A DNA stretch of 64,000 nt from Haloferax marinisediminis (GCF_009674585.1 NZ_WKJP01000005.1:124001-188000); one strand, 5' to 3'; positions 28,285 to 37,960 are shown, numbered from the stretch's first letter. Notes: generated by a model from the letters alone, not told the origin. Made by a program: numbers and translations.

Positions 28285-28956
28285 ATGTCCCCAACACGCC
28301 GGTCGGTCGTTCGCACATCTGCCCTCTTGTCTCTCGGCCTCGTCGCTGGATGTCTCGGGACTGGTGGTGGCAGTGGTTCGGACGACGACACGACCGATAT
28401 GGACGACACACCGTCCGACTTCCCGACAGACTCTTCTGACCCCTCGGGTGGAACGCGGCCTTCGGGTGGGCCGGGAATCACGCTGACTAGCGTCGACTCG
28501 TCTCCCGATATTCCGCTCGAACCGATGGTCGAGGTGAGCGAGGCCGTCGCGACAGACGAACGCCCACCGCAACTTCGAATCACGCTCACCAACACGAGCG
28601 ACGAGACTGTCGAAGTCGGCGAGGGCCGTGCAATCTTCTTCGAGTACGTCACCGACACCTCGAACGACCTCATCTTCCTCCCGGCAGGACAGGAGTACCC
28701 TGCCGAAGCAGGGTGCTGGCGACTCTCCGACCCCATCGCCGTCACAGAGGAGTACCGAATCGAGTCGTTCGACCCCGGCGAGTCGCGGTCGAAACTGGTC
28801 GACCTCTACGGGGCGACGAAGCAAGACGGCGACGAGGAGACGTGTCTCCCGGTCGGTGAGTTCCGTTTCGAATCGACGTTCACCGTCGGCGGACTCTCCG
28901 GCGGTGAAGAGGACCGAAAGACGGCGAAATGGGGCTTCTCACTGTCTCTCGAGTAA
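28285..28956 (+). CDS. Tat-type lipoprotein of unknown function
   Basis: 223 residues. The N-terminus MSPTRRSVVRTSALLSLGLV leads into AGC with Cys23, a Tat and lipobox signal. A Gly/Ser/Asp-rich linker (residues 24-65) separates the anchor from a beta-rich domain of about 150 residues (LRITLTNTSDETVEVGEG, RAIFFEYVTDTSND, CLPVGEFRFESTFTV) that resembles an immunoglobulin-like fold with a probable disulphide (Cys in AGCWRL and ETCLPV). It is likely exported and anchored outside the membrane. Function is unknown and no neighbour suggests one. Confidence 0.7.
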   Translation: MSPTRRSVVRTSALLSLGLVAGCLGTGGGSGSDDDTTDMDDTPSDFPTDSSDPSGGTRPSGGPGITLTSVDSSPDIPLEPMVEVSEAVATDERPPQLRITLTNTSDETVEVGEGRAIFFEYVTDTSNDLIFLPAGQEYPAEAGCWRLSDPIAVTEEYRIESFDPGESRSKLVDLYGATKQDGDEETCLPVGEFRFESTFTVGGLSGGEEDRKTAKWGFSLSLE

Positions 28957-29050
28957 GATACGAGGTGGTCGCCAGCGTCCAACGCCAACACAAACAGCGG
29001 TTCCCAACAGACCGAGAACGCGCCACCTCTTGCTGTGCGACCCTGTGACA

Positions 29051-29060
29051 AATGCATAAG
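29051..29060 (+). promoter_or_regulatory. TATA-like box upstream of hyuA leader
   Basis: aatgcataag is centred about 28 bases before an ATG at 29085 and about 150 bases before hyuA. It is a better TATA match than anything near the 29206 start, so the hyuAB transcript probably begins near 29085. Confidence 0.4.
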
Positions 29061-29084
29061 TCTCCCTCCGAGCGTAGGGTGTGT

Positions 29085-29213
29085 ATGGTCGCCAATCGAT
29101 GCCGGACCGGTTCGCCCATCTCACTCACTTTGCTCACCCCGCTCATTTCGCCGACCTCTGTGCTTGCACACCTTCGACGACCACGCTCGCTGGGAAACGT
29201 CTCGAATGAGTGA
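29085..29213 (+). CDS. possible leader peptide ORF overlapping hyuA start
   Basis: A 42-codon frame from the ATG at 29085 to the TGA at 29211-29213 overlaps the hyuA start by eight bases. The peptide is Ser/Thr/Leu-rich (GSPISLTLLTPLISPTSV) and matches no family. A TATA-like box lies at the right distance for its ATG to be the transcript start. It could be a translationally coupled leader or chance. Confidence 0.3.
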   Translation: MVANRCRTGSPISLTLLTPLISPTSVLAHLRRPRSLGNVSNE

Positions 29214-31215
29214 CGAGGTTCGCCTCGGCGTCGATGTCGGCGGAACGTTCACCGACGTTGCGCTGTTGACAGACGGTTCCGAACTCGTCACGGCGAAAGT
29301 TCCCACAACAGACGACCAGAGCGCCGGCGTCATCGACGGAATCGAGAAGGCGTGCGACCAGGCAGGAATCGCTCCGAGCGACGTCGACGTGTTCACACAC
29401 GCGATGACCGTCTCGGTCAATGCCTTACTCGAAGACGCCGGCGCCAAGACTGCGCTCGTCACCACCGAGGGATTCCGTGACGTCCTCGAAATCGGACGCC
29501 AAGCACGACCCTCGCTGTACGATACCCGCGTCGACAAACCCGCCCCGCTCGTCCCACGCCGCCGACGATTCGAGGTCGCTGAACGAGCAACCGTCGACGG
29601 TATTCAGCGCTCAGTCGACGAACAGCAGGTTCGCGAACTCGCTGCGGACATCCGGGAGTGCGGTGCTGAAAGCGTCGCGGTGTGTTTCCTCCACGCGTAT
29701 CTGTACCCCGACAACGAACGAACTGCCGCCGGTATTCTCCGTGACCTGCTCGACGTTCCAGTCTCGACGTCGCACGAGGTTCTCGCCGAGTTCCGTGAGT
29801 ACGAACGGACCTCGACGACCGTCGTCGACGCCTACGTGACGCCCACCATCGACGCCTATCTCGGCCGACTCGAATCGCGTGCCGACTCGCTCGGCATCCC
29901 GTCGCCTCGAATCATGCAAGCGAACGGCGGCCTCGCTCCGGCGGCAACCGTCCGAAAACACGCCGTCACGACAACCATGTCTGGCCCCGCCGCAGGTGTC
30001 GTCGGTGCCGCTGAAACGGCCACCGACGACGAACTCGATGGTTTCGTCACGTTCGACATGGGTGGGACGTCCACTGACGTGAGTCTCGTCCGCGACGGCG
30101 AGGTTGCACAGACGACCGACGCGGAAATCAACGGACGGCCTATCAAGACGCCCATGGTCGACGTCGAGACAGTCGGCTCCGGTGGGGGGTCTATCGCGTG
30201 GGTCGATTCCGGCGGTGCGCTCCGCGTCGGCCCTCGGTCCTCCGGTGCCCAACCGGGTCCAGCATGCTACGGACGCGGTGGGACAGACCCGACGGTTACA
30301 GATGCGAACGTCGTCCTCGGATACATCGGTGGAAGCTCAGCACTCGGCGGAGAACTCTCGTTGGACGAATCCGCGGCGGCAGACGCACTCGACTCGCTCG
30401 CCGCCGACGCAGAACTCGACGATGCGCTTGACGCGGCGCGTGGTGTGTTCCGTGTCGCAAACGCCAATATGGCACGTGCAATTCGGTCGGTGACGGTCGA
30501 ACGTGGCCTGGACCCGCGTGGGTTTGGACTGGTTGCGTTCGGTGGTGCTGGCCCGATGCACGCCGCGACGCTCGCCGAGAGTCTCGGTATCGACACCGTC
30601 GTCGTTCCGTATGCGTGCGGCGTCCTCTCGGCGTACGGATTGCTCACGGCCGACGAAAAACACGACTCAGTGCAGACGGTTCGGAGCGTCCTCGACTCGC
30701 TCGACACTGCGACAATCGAGGCTTCCTACGACCGACTTGCGGCCGACGTTCTCGCGGACGTCGAATCTCCAGCGTCTGCGACCATCCAGCGCGCTGCTGA
30801 CCTCAGGTACGTCGGACAGAGTTTCGAGTTGACCGTTCCGGTCGACGCTGAGTTCGACGGTGATGATGTCGAGCGACGGTTCCACGAGGCCCACGAGCGG
30901 GCGTACGGCTACCAGCTGTCCGACCCAGTCGAACTCGTCAACGTTCGAGCGACTGCTGTCGTCGAACGCGACTCCCCGGAGGTTACCTATCGTGGCGGCA
31001 CAGGTACTGTCCGTGAGACTCGACCGGCGTTTTTCGGGACGGAGTTCCACGAGACGCCGGTGTACGACCGTGAGTCACTTTTGCCGGGATTCGACGTCAC
31101 GGGGCCGTCGGTTCTCGAACAGGACGAAAGTACGGTCGTTGTCCCACCAGCGTGGCGTGGGACTGTCCGTTCAGACGGGTCGCTCGTCGTGACCCGAGGA
31201 GGTGGCGACGAATGA
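29206..31215 (+). CDS. hyuA: hydantoinase/5-oxoprolinase subunit A
   Basis: 669 residues from the ATG at 29206, just before LGVDVGGTFTDVALL, the ATPase phosphate loop of the HyuA family. A second such loop, VTFDMGGTSTDVSLV, lies near residue 285, and GFGLVAFGGAGPMHAATLAE near residue 440. The family couples ATP hydrolysis to opening of hydantoin, N-methylhydantoin or 5-oxoproline rings and works with subunit B. The ATG of hyuB overlaps its stop by four bases. The exact substrate is not predictable: oxoprolinase, hydantoinase and acetone carboxylase beta subunits share these motifs. The M20 amidohydrolase at 48383-49630 could act on a carbamoyl product, but it is about 15 kb away. Confidence 0.87.
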   Translation: MSDEVRLGVDVGGTFTDVALLTDGSELVTAKVPTTDDQSAGVIDGIEKACDQAGIAPSDVDVFTHAMTVSVNALLEDAGAKTALVTTEGFRDVLEIGRQARPSLYDTRVDKPAPLVPRRRRFEVAERATVDGIQRSVDEQQVRELAADIRECGAESVAVCFLHAYLYPDNERTAAGILRDLLDVPVSTSHEVLAEFREYERTSTTVVDAYVTPTIDAYLGRLESRADSLGIPSPRIMQANGGLAPAATVRKHAVTTTMSGPAAGVVGAAETATDDELDGFVTFDMGGTSTDVSLVRDGEVAQTTDAEINGRPIKTPMVDVETVGSGGGSIAWVDSGGALRVGPRSSGAQPGPACYGRGGTDPTVTDANVVLGYIGGSSALGGELSLDESAAADALDSLAADAELDDALDAARGVFRVANANMARAIRSVTVERGLDPRGFGLVAFGGAGPMHAATLAESLGIDTVVVPYACGVLSAYGLLTADEKHDSVQTVRSVLDSLDTATIEASYDRLAADVLADVESPASATIQRAADLRYVGQSFELTVPVDAEFDGDDVERRFHEAHERAYGYQLSDPVELVNVRATAVVERDSPEVTYRGGTGTVRETRPAFFGTEFHETPVYDRESLLPGFDVTGPSVLEQDESTVVVPPAWRGTVRSDGSLVVTRGGGDE

Positions 31216-32864
31216 GCAGCATCGACGCCATCTCGCTCGAAATCATGCGAAATCAGTTCGAGAGCATCGCGGACGAGATGGGACAGGTCCTCATCACGTC
31301 GTCGTACTCACCGAACATCAAGGAGCGTCGCGACTGCTCGACGGCGCTGTTCGACGCCGACGGCCGACTCGTCGCACAGGCTGAACACATCCCGGTTCAC
31401 CTCGGGGCCATGCCCGAGGCAGTGAAGACGGTCCTCGAATACGACCCCGAACCCGGCGACGTGTTCGTTCTCAACGACCCGTTCGACGGTGGAACGCACC
31501 TACCGGACGTCACGATGGTCTCACCGCTCACGGTCGACGGCGAGATTCTCGGCTACGCCGTCTCGCGAGCACACCACGCCGACGTGGGTGGAATGACGCC
31601 CGGGAGTATGCCCGCGGGTGCGCGTGAAATCTATCAAGAAGGCCTCCGAATCCCGCCGGTTCGACTCGTCAGAGGCGGTGAGATAGCCGACGACGTGATG
31701 GCGCTCTTCTTGGCGAACGTTCGCAATCCTGACGAACGCCGTGCCGACGTTCGGGCGCAACTCGCGGCAAACGACCGCGCCGCAGAACGACTCGGTGACC
31801 TCGTCGACGAACACGGCGTCCCACAGGTTCTCGATGCCTTCGACGCAGTCATCGACTACTCACGAACCCGTGTCACTGCGGAACTGCGGGAACTCCCGGA
31901 TGGGTCGTACCACGCCCGCGACGTGCTCGAAGGCGATGGCGTCACCGACGAGGATATCCCAATCGAAGCCACCGTCTCCGTCTCTGGAGAGTCGATACAC
32001 GTCGACTTCGACGGGACGGCACCACAGGTCGCTGGCAACGTCAACGCACCGTTGGCGGTGGCGAAGAGCGCGGTGTACTTCGTCGTCCGCTGCGTGACCG
32101 ACCCCGAAATCCCGCCCAATCAGGGCTGTTACGACCCTATCGAGGTGACCGTTCCCGAAGGGTCGCTCTTGAACCCACGGCCCCCGGCAGCGGTCGTCGG
32201 CGGAAACGTCGAGACGAGCCAACGGGTGACCGATGTCGTCTTTTCTGCCCTCGCGAAGGCAGCGCCAGAACGTGTTCCCGCGCAAGGACAGGGGACGATG
32301 AACAACCTCACGATTGGCAGTCGCTCCGGTGGTGCAGGCGGGTTCACGTACTACGAAACTATCGGGGGTGGGTTCGGAGGCCGAGCGAGTGGCGACGGCA
32401 TGGACGGCGTACAGGTCGGCATGACCAACACGCTCAACACACCCATCGAAGCACTCGAAGCCGAGTATCCGATGCTGGTCGAAGCGTACAGTCTTCGGGA
32501 GAACAGCGGCGGGCGCGGAACGTACCGTGGTGGACTGGGTATCGTCCGCTCACTCACCGTTCAGACGGATGCGACAGTCTCGCTCTTGACTGAACGCCGC
32601 CGTGTCGCACCGAAAGGACTCGCCGGAGGAGAAGACGGGACGGTCGGGAAGAACGTCATCGACGTTCCCGCCTCGACAGACGACGAACAGGGTGATTCCG
32701 GTGCGACAGAGACTGCTGGGGTCGTTCCAGCGAAAATCACCCGTGACGTGCCTGCAGGCACGAGGGTGACTGTCTACACTCCCGGCGGTGGTGGCTATGG
32801 TGACCCAGCAGACCGTTCACGGGAAGCCATCGAGCGAGACGTCGCCGACGAGAAGATGGACTGA
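31212..32864 (+). CDS. hyuB: hydantoinase/5-oxoprolinase subunit B
   Basis: 550 residues starting MSSIDAISLEIMRNQ at 31212, where ATG overlaps the hyuA stop by four bases. It has the N-terminal IMRNQFESIADEMGQVLITS, then SPNIKERRDCSTALFD, VFVLNDPFDGGTHLPDVTMV and a C-terminal AYSLRENSGGRGTYRGGLGI. All are typical of HyuB, the catalytic partner of HyuA. The His in the AEHIPVHLGAM region and the Asp-rich FVLNDPFDGG are commonly conserved. It is cytoplasmic, probably a heteromer with HyuA. The 19-base gap after its stop leads directly into the convergent aminotransferase gene. Confidence 0.88.
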   Translation: MSSIDAISLEIMRNQFESIADEMGQVLITSSYSPNIKERRDCSTALFDADGRLVAQAEHIPVHLGAMPEAVKTVLEYDPEPGDVFVLNDPFDGGTHLPDVTMVSPLTVDGEILGYAVSRAHHADVGGMTPGSMPAGAREIYQEGLRIPPVRLVRGGEIADDVMALFLANVRNPDERRADVRAQLAANDRAAERLGDLVDEHGVPQVLDAFDAVIDYSRTRVTAELRELPDGSYHARDVLEGDGVTDEDIPIEATVSVSGESIHVDFDGTAPQVAGNVNAPLAVAKSAVYFVVRCVTDPEIPPNQGCYDPIEVTVPEGSLLNPRPPAAVVGGNVETSQRVTDVVFSALAKAAPERVPAQGQGTMNNLTIGSRSGGAGGFTYYETIGGGFGGRASGDGMDGVQVGMTNTLNTPIEALEAEYPMLVEAYSLRENSGGRGTYRGGLGIVRSLTVQTDATVSLLTERRRVAPKGLAGGEDGTVGKNVIDVPASTDDEQGDSGATETAGVVPAKITRDVPAGTRVTVYTPGGGGYGDPADRSREAIERDVADEKMD

Positions 32865-32883
32865 GGTTACAGATGAACTGAGG

Positions 32884-34047
32884 TTACCAGAACCGGTTCT
32901 CGTCGAGACGAGTGAGCGCCGCTTCGATTGTGGGTTCGTTACGAGAGAACGTGAATCGAACCCAGTCCGCAGTCCCTTCGGTGTAGAAACTGCTTCCGGG
33001 GACGGTTGCGACGCCAGCTTCACGGATGAGTCGGAGGCTGAATTCGGTGTCGTCTACGTCGCCCGGATAGCGGGTGAGCATGTAGTAGGCACCGTCCGGT
33101 TTGACGGGGTCTAAGCCGACGTCTCGAAGTCCGTCGTAGAGGATGTCACGGCGACGTTCGTACGATGCAGCGAGGTCCGTGTAGTAGTCGTCGGGGAGAG
33201 AAAGCGCCTCGACGCCCGCCTTCTGGAAGGGTGTCGGCGCACAGATGCTCGTATAGTCGTGGACTTTGCGGAGTTCGGCAGAGAGTGGCTCGGGTGCGAG
33301 GGCGAACCCGACGCGCCACCCAGTCACGGAGTACGTTTTCGACATCCCCGTACAGACGACAGTGCGGCCAGCGAGGCCGTCGATTTCCACGGGACTCACG
33401 TAGTCGTCTGTGTAGACGATGTGTTCGTAAATCTCGTCGGTGACGACGATGAGGTCTTCTTCGGCCGCAACGTCCGCGACGAATTCGAGTTCGCTGGGCG
33501 TGAAGACGTTCCCCGTCGGGTTGTGTGGGTGATTGAGGATGAGAATGGACGCGTCTGCAGCAGCCTCTTTGAGCGAATCTGCGTCGATTTCGAGGCCGTC
33601 CGTAATGTCGAGTGGAATCGGGCGACCGCCCGCGAATTGGACGGCAGGAATGTAGCTCTCGTAGGTTGGCTCGAAGTAGATGACGCCGTCACCGGGGTCA
33701 CAGAGTGCGAGGAGCGTCGAGACCACCGCTTCACTCGTTCCGGTGGTGACGGTGACTTCTGTCTCTGGGTCGTAGGAGACGCCCTTCCAGTCGGCGTAGC
33801 GTTCTGCTATCGTCTCGCGGAGTTCCGGAAGTCCCCACGTAATCGTGTACTGACTCGACGTGTCGATCGCGTCCTTCGCGGCCTGTTTCACGCGCGGCGG
33901 GGTTTCGTCTTCGTCGGGAATCCCCTGCGACAGGTTGATTGCGTCGTGTCTGTGGGCTTCGCGCGTCATCTCCCGGATGACAGACTCACGCATCCCATCG
34001 ACACGTTCGCTCCCGACCGGTCTGGAGAACGGAGACGGAGTTGGCAT
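32884..34047 (-). CDS. class I/II PLP aminotransferase
   Basis: 387 residues starting MPTPSPFSRPVGSE at 34047; the 36 in-frame codons upstream look noncoding. The cofactor-binding motifs are all present: NLSQGIPDEDETPP near the start, TVTTGTSEAVVSTLLALCDP, NHPHNPTGNVF, VVTDEIYEHIVY and the Schiff-base Lys in GMSKTYSVTGWRVGFALAP. This is fold type I, subgroup I-gamma or similar, transaminating an amino acid with 2-oxoglutarate or pyruvate; aspartate, aromatic or kynurenine-type substrates are all possible. It is transcribed towards hyuB. Confidence 0.87.
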   Translation of the reverse strand: MPTPSPFSRPVGSERVDGMRESVIREMTREAHRHDAINLSQGIPDEDETPPRVKQAAKDAIDTSSQYTITWGLPELRETIAERYADWKGVSYDPETEVTVTTGTSEAVVSTLLALCDPGDGVIYFEPTYESYIPAVQFAGGRPIPLDITDGLEIDADSLKEAAADASILILNHPHNPTGNVFTPSELEFVADVAAEEDLIVVTDEIYEHIVYTDDYVSPVEIDGLAGRTVVCTGMSKTYSVTGWRVGFALAPEPLSAELRKVHDYTSICAPTPFQKAGVEALSLPDDYYTDLAASYERRRDILYDGLRDVGLDPVKPDGAYYMLTRYPGDVDDTEFSLRLIREAGVATVPGSSFYTEGTADWVRFTFSRNEPTIEAALTRLDENRFW

Positions 34048-34380
34048 ACGTGGTCTGCGTCTGTCTGCCACATGAATCTTGGCGGGAATTCGTCTGTTAT
34101 CGCCCCCAGTTGACGGGGAACGGTGTGTCCTCTGTTCGGGAGGAACCAGAAGCACGAGTCGTTCACAAATTCAGTGTGCAGTCAGAGAGTAGTTGACTAC
34201 TACCAGTTATCCCACAACGGGTCTGTCTCTTTCCTCGTCTTTCTCACACAGGTGCGATACAATACCTCCAAGTGAGAACACAAAGACGCACTCGACTTTG
34301 TTTTTGAAAGTATCTGTGTCTCACAGTCACTGAATCGAAGCAAAAAACGGCATAAGAATAGCCATCGTATGTTCAGATGT
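34048..34380. other. noncoding gap
   Basis: 333 bases between the aminotransferase start (34047, minus) and the copper-chaperone-like fragment. No gene seen. A TATA-like cataagaat near 34351-34359 lies about 25-30 bases before the ATG at 34381, so a promoter seems to be retained there. Confidence 0.4.
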
Positions 34381-34482
34381 ATGTCAACGACCATCCGGGT
34401 TGAGGAAATGGGCTGGGAACATCGAGCACAATGGCGACGCCGATCCACAGCTCTCGTCGAGGCCGTCGAAGGCGTAGAATAG
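34381..34482 (+). pseudogene. possible decayed HMA-type copper chaperone
   Basis: A 33-residue frame reads MSTTIRVEEMGWEHR then AQW, and ends in ALVEAVEGVE. It resembles the start of haloarchaeal heavy-metal-associated proteins (MSTTIRVEGMSCEHC in typical form). Both metal-binding Cys positions are changed, to Trp and Arg, and the frame stops after only 33 codons instead of about 65. The closing ALVEAVE could be the normal C-terminal segment joined on by an internal deletion, or an ordinary middle part cut short. A TATA-like box is still present upstream. It lies 141 bases before the copper ATPase gene, where a chaperone is expected. I recall the family pattern but cannot align it here. Confidence 0.42.
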
Positions 34483-34623
34483 TCAGCACAGTCCTCAAAC
34501 GGACTCGTCGGGCGGACAGTGACGGACTGAGATACCATTCTTCGCTTGGATGTGTGCTCGCCAACTACCGGTCACACTCTCTGCTCGAACAAGCCCGTGT
34601 GGGTTGATAACAAGAGACAATAT

Positions 34624-36860
34624 ATGAACGACACTAACCACGACCACTCGAACGGACCACCACATCCGGAACGAGAACACCACCACGAGAGTACCGAGCA
34701 AATCCACGAAGAGGGTGCTGAACACGTGCACCGGTCAACGGAGAAACACGCACACAGCGACCACATACAAGACGAACACCGAGAACACGAAGAACCGACA
34801 CACGACTCCCACAGAGTGCATCCAGAACACGAAACGCACGTCCCTGAAATGCACGAACACGGAGACGACCACAGGGCACACACCGACCACACCGGACACG
34901 AGCAGATGTTCAGACGGAGGTTCTGGGTCTCGCTCGCTCTCTCGATTCCAGTCATCTATTTCAGCGAGTTCATTCAGGATGTCTTCGGGTACACCGCGCC
35001 CACGTTTCCGGGGAGTGTTTGGATTACGCCAGTTCTGTCGGTAGTTATCTTCGTATACGGTGGCCTCCCGTTCCTCTCGATGGCCCGGACGGAACTCAGA
35101 AACCGTGAACCGGGGATGATGATGCTCATCTCATTGGCGATCACTGTCGCGTTCGTCTACTCTCTGGCCAGTCTGTTCATCGAAGGGACGACGCCATTCT
35201 TCTGGGAACTGGTCACGCTTATCGACATCATGCTGTTGGGCCACTGGATGGAGATGCGCTCTGTTCGACAGGCCTCGGGTGCACTCGACGAGTTGGCGAA
35301 ACTCATGCCAGATACTGCTGAGCGGATTACTGAACGTGGTGACACCGAAGAAACTCCCGTTTCAGAACTCGTCGAGGATGACCTCGTACTCGTTCGACCG
35401 GGTGCGTCTGTCCCCGCTGACGGTGAAGTCGTCGAAGGGGACTCATCAGTAGACGAGTCGATGATTACCGGAGAATCACGACCGGTCGATAAGGAGCCCG
35501 GTGCGGCGGTCATCGCAGGGACAGTCAATCAAGACGGGAGTCTCCGGGTCCGCGTGACGAAGACCGGTGACGAGACGGCCTTGGCGGGAATCATGCGTCT
35601 CGTCGAGGAGGCCCAACAGTCGAAGTCACGAACGCAGTTACTCGCTGACAAAGCAGCTGGATGGCTCTTCTACATCGCACTCGCAGTCGCGGGAATTACG
35701 GCTATCGCGTGGACCGTCGCGATCGGATTCAACATCAACGTCCTCGAACGCGCAGTCACAGTTCTCGTCATCGCCTGCCCGCACGCACTCGGTCTCGCAG
35801 TCCCGTTGGTCGTCGCCATCAACACGTCGACGGCTGCCCAGAATGGAATGCTCATCCGCGACCGAATCGCCATGGAGGAAGCCCGAAACCTGGACATCGT
35901 GATGTTCGACAAGACTGGGACCCTCACCAAAGGTGAACAGGGACTCGTCGGCGTCGAGATTGCGGGCGACTGGGACGAACAACGAGTGTTCGCAGTCGCC
36001 TCTGGTGTCGAAGGCGACTCGGAACACATGATTGCTCGCGCCATCAGAAACGCCGCAGAAGAACGTGGCATCCCACGAGCGAGTGTCTCGAACTTCGAGA
36101 ACCTCCGTGGCCTCGGGGTTAAGGCTACTGTGGACGGCTCGACAGTTCATATCGGCGGGCCGAACCTCATCGAGACGCTCGGCATCGAACGCTCAGCGGA
36201 CGTTGCAGCCTTCGCATCTGAAGCGGGAGCGAATGCCCAATCTGTCGTCTATCTCGTTCGGGATGAGTCCGACATCGTTGCCGCGTTCGCGCTCGCAGAC
36301 GTCATCCGCGACGAGAGTCGTCGAGCCATCGATGCGCTGCACGAGATGGGTATCGAGGTAGCGATGCTGACGGGAGACTCTGAAGACGTCGCTCGTTCCG
36401 TCGCCGAAGAACTCGGAATAGACCAGTACTTCGCGGAGGTGCTGCCCGAAGACAAAGACACGAAAGTCGCACAGCTCCAGTCCGAAGGAAAACTGGTCGC
36501 CATGGTCGGTGACGGCGTCAACGACGCTCCGGCACTCACCAGGGCTGACGTCGGCATCGCAATCGGGTCGGGGACGGACGTCGCAATCGAGTCCGGCGAT
36601 ATCATCCTCGTCGACAACAACCCATTGGACGTCGTCCGCCTCATCAAGCTCTCGAAGGCGAGCTACCGGAAGATGCAGGAGAACCTCGTCTGGGCGACCG
36701 GATACAACGTCTTCGCGCTCCCACTCGCAGCAGGCGTGCTCGCCCCATCGGCATCCTCCTGTCGCCGGCCATCGGCGCGGTGTTCATGTCGCTTTCGACT
36801 ATCATCGTCGCAGTGAACGCCCGCCGACTCAAGGGGGTCGACCTCTCGGTGACCCGATAA
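34624..36860 (+). pseudogene. copB: CopB-type copper P-ATPase, frameshifted near C-terminus
   Basis: P1B-type ATPase starting [10 protein letters not shown] at 34624. The first 96 residues contain 25 His. Then come membrane helices, the actuator motif ITGES, the translocation motif [12 protein letters not shown] (CPH, typical of the CopB P1B-3 subgroup), the phosphorylation motif [10 protein letters not shown], an HM-type loop (SEHMIARA), and hinge motifs MLTGDSED and [10 protein letters not shown]. The frame in use stops at 36816. One base is missing from the run of C at 36743-36746: adding one restores [20 protein letters not shown] and the last helix, with the MSxST metal-binding signature, ending at the TAA at 36858-36860. 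That TAA overlaps the ATG of the next gene, as expected of the intact form. It is either a real disruption or a base-calling error in a homopolymer. Confidence 0.85.
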
Positions 36861-37960
36861 TGTTCCGAGAGGACGCTCACTTCGGTGGGCATGTCATCAC
36901 CCCCGGTGAGAGGCGAACCTTCCGCTTCGAATGCGGCGAGACGTATCACGGCGACTCGCTTGAGATTCCAGTCACTGTCATCAACGGTGAGTTCGAGGGG
37001 CCAACAGTCTTCTTGACTGCTGCTGTTCACGGTGACGAACTCAATGGCGTCAAAATCGTGCAGGAGGTGGCACGACAGTACGACCCCGAAGATATCCACG
37101 GAACGCTCGTCTGCCTCCACGTGTTGAACGTGCCGGGGTTTCTCGCCCAGCAACGATACGTTCCAATCTACGACGAGGATCTTAACCGGTCGTTCCCGGG
37201 AGGTCCTCACGGGACGCTAGCCAGCAGGCTTGCGAACATGGTTTACACAGAATTCATCTCGAACTGTGACCTCGGCATCGACTTCCACACCTCGACGCGC
37301 AACCGAGCGACGATGTACCACGTCCGTGCCGACATGCGCGACCCGGACGTCGAGCGGGTGGCTCGAGCATTCGGCACAAGTGTTATTCTCGATGGCAAGG
37401 GTTCGGTCGGAACGCTCCGGAGAGCGGCATGCAGGGACGGCATTCCGACAGTCACAGTGGAGATGGGGCGTGCACACCGGTTCCAGACGGCTCACCTCGA
37501 TCGGGCTCTACACTGCGTAGCAAGCGTGCTCGCAGAACACGAGGTCCTCCCCGACCGACCAGTTTCGTGGCCCGGATGGACTCGTGTGGTCGCCCGTGGT
37601 GGCGAAAAGAGGTGGCTCCGCGCAGAAACCGCTGGGCTCGTCGAAATGAAGTGGGGGCCGCATCCGCTCGTCGAAGAGGGCGAGCCCCTGTTCGTCGTCT
37701 CCGACCACTTCAAAGACGACGTGGAGGTGGTTCGTGCACCATCTACTGGCCTGGTCGTCGGTGTTCTCGAAAACGCAGTCGCGTATCCGGGCCACCCGCT
37801 GTGTCATTTCGTGACTGTCGACGAACGAACCGCCGATATCATCCGCGAAGACATTCAGCGCGGTGTGTTCGACATCTACCGTGAAGGGGGCTTTCAGTGG
37901 CCAGAGCCTCGATGGTACGCTGAACATCGTAGTAGCCCAGCCCGTAACACGAGTACATAG
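36860..37960 (+). CDS. succinylglutamate desuccinylase/aspartoacylase-like M14 deacylase
   Basis: 366 residues. The ATG at 36860 shares its A with the TAA of the restored copper ATPase frame. Zinc ligands H and E appear in LTAAVHGDELNGVKI near residue 58, the third in CDLGIDFHTSTRNRA, and the catalytic Glu in TVTVEMGRAHRF. This is the AstE/AspA family, which hydrolyses N-acyl amino acids; DUF-type variants also act on other amides. The C-terminal part (LVEMKWGPHPLVEEGEPLFV) is a beta-rich domain like a biotinyl-type fold. The coupling to the copper ATPase is unusual functionally, and the substrate is not predictable. Confidence 0.8.
   Translation: MFREDAHFGGHVITPGERRTFRFECGETYHGDSLEIPVTVINGEFEGPTVFLTAAVHGDELNGVKIVQEVARQYDPEDIHGTLVCLHVLNVPGFLAQQRYVPIYDEDLNRSFPGGPHGTLASRLANMVYTEFISNCDLGIDFHTSTRNRATMYHVRADMRDPDVERVARAFGTSVILDGKGSVGTLRRAACRDGIPTVTVEMGRAHRFQTAHLDRALHCVASVLAEHEVLPDRPVSWPGWTRVVARGGEKRWLRAETAGLVEMKWGPHPLVEEGEPLFVVSDHFKDDVEVVRAPSTGLVVGVLENAVAYPGHPLCHFVTVDERTADIIREDIQRGVFDIYREGGFQWPEPRWYAEHRSSPARNTST

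Noticed and set aside
36743-36746. Programmed frameshifting in the copper ATPase as an explanation for the shift
   Set aside because: A short C-run without a classic slippery heptamer or a visible downstream structure does not support it; a simple indel is more likely.
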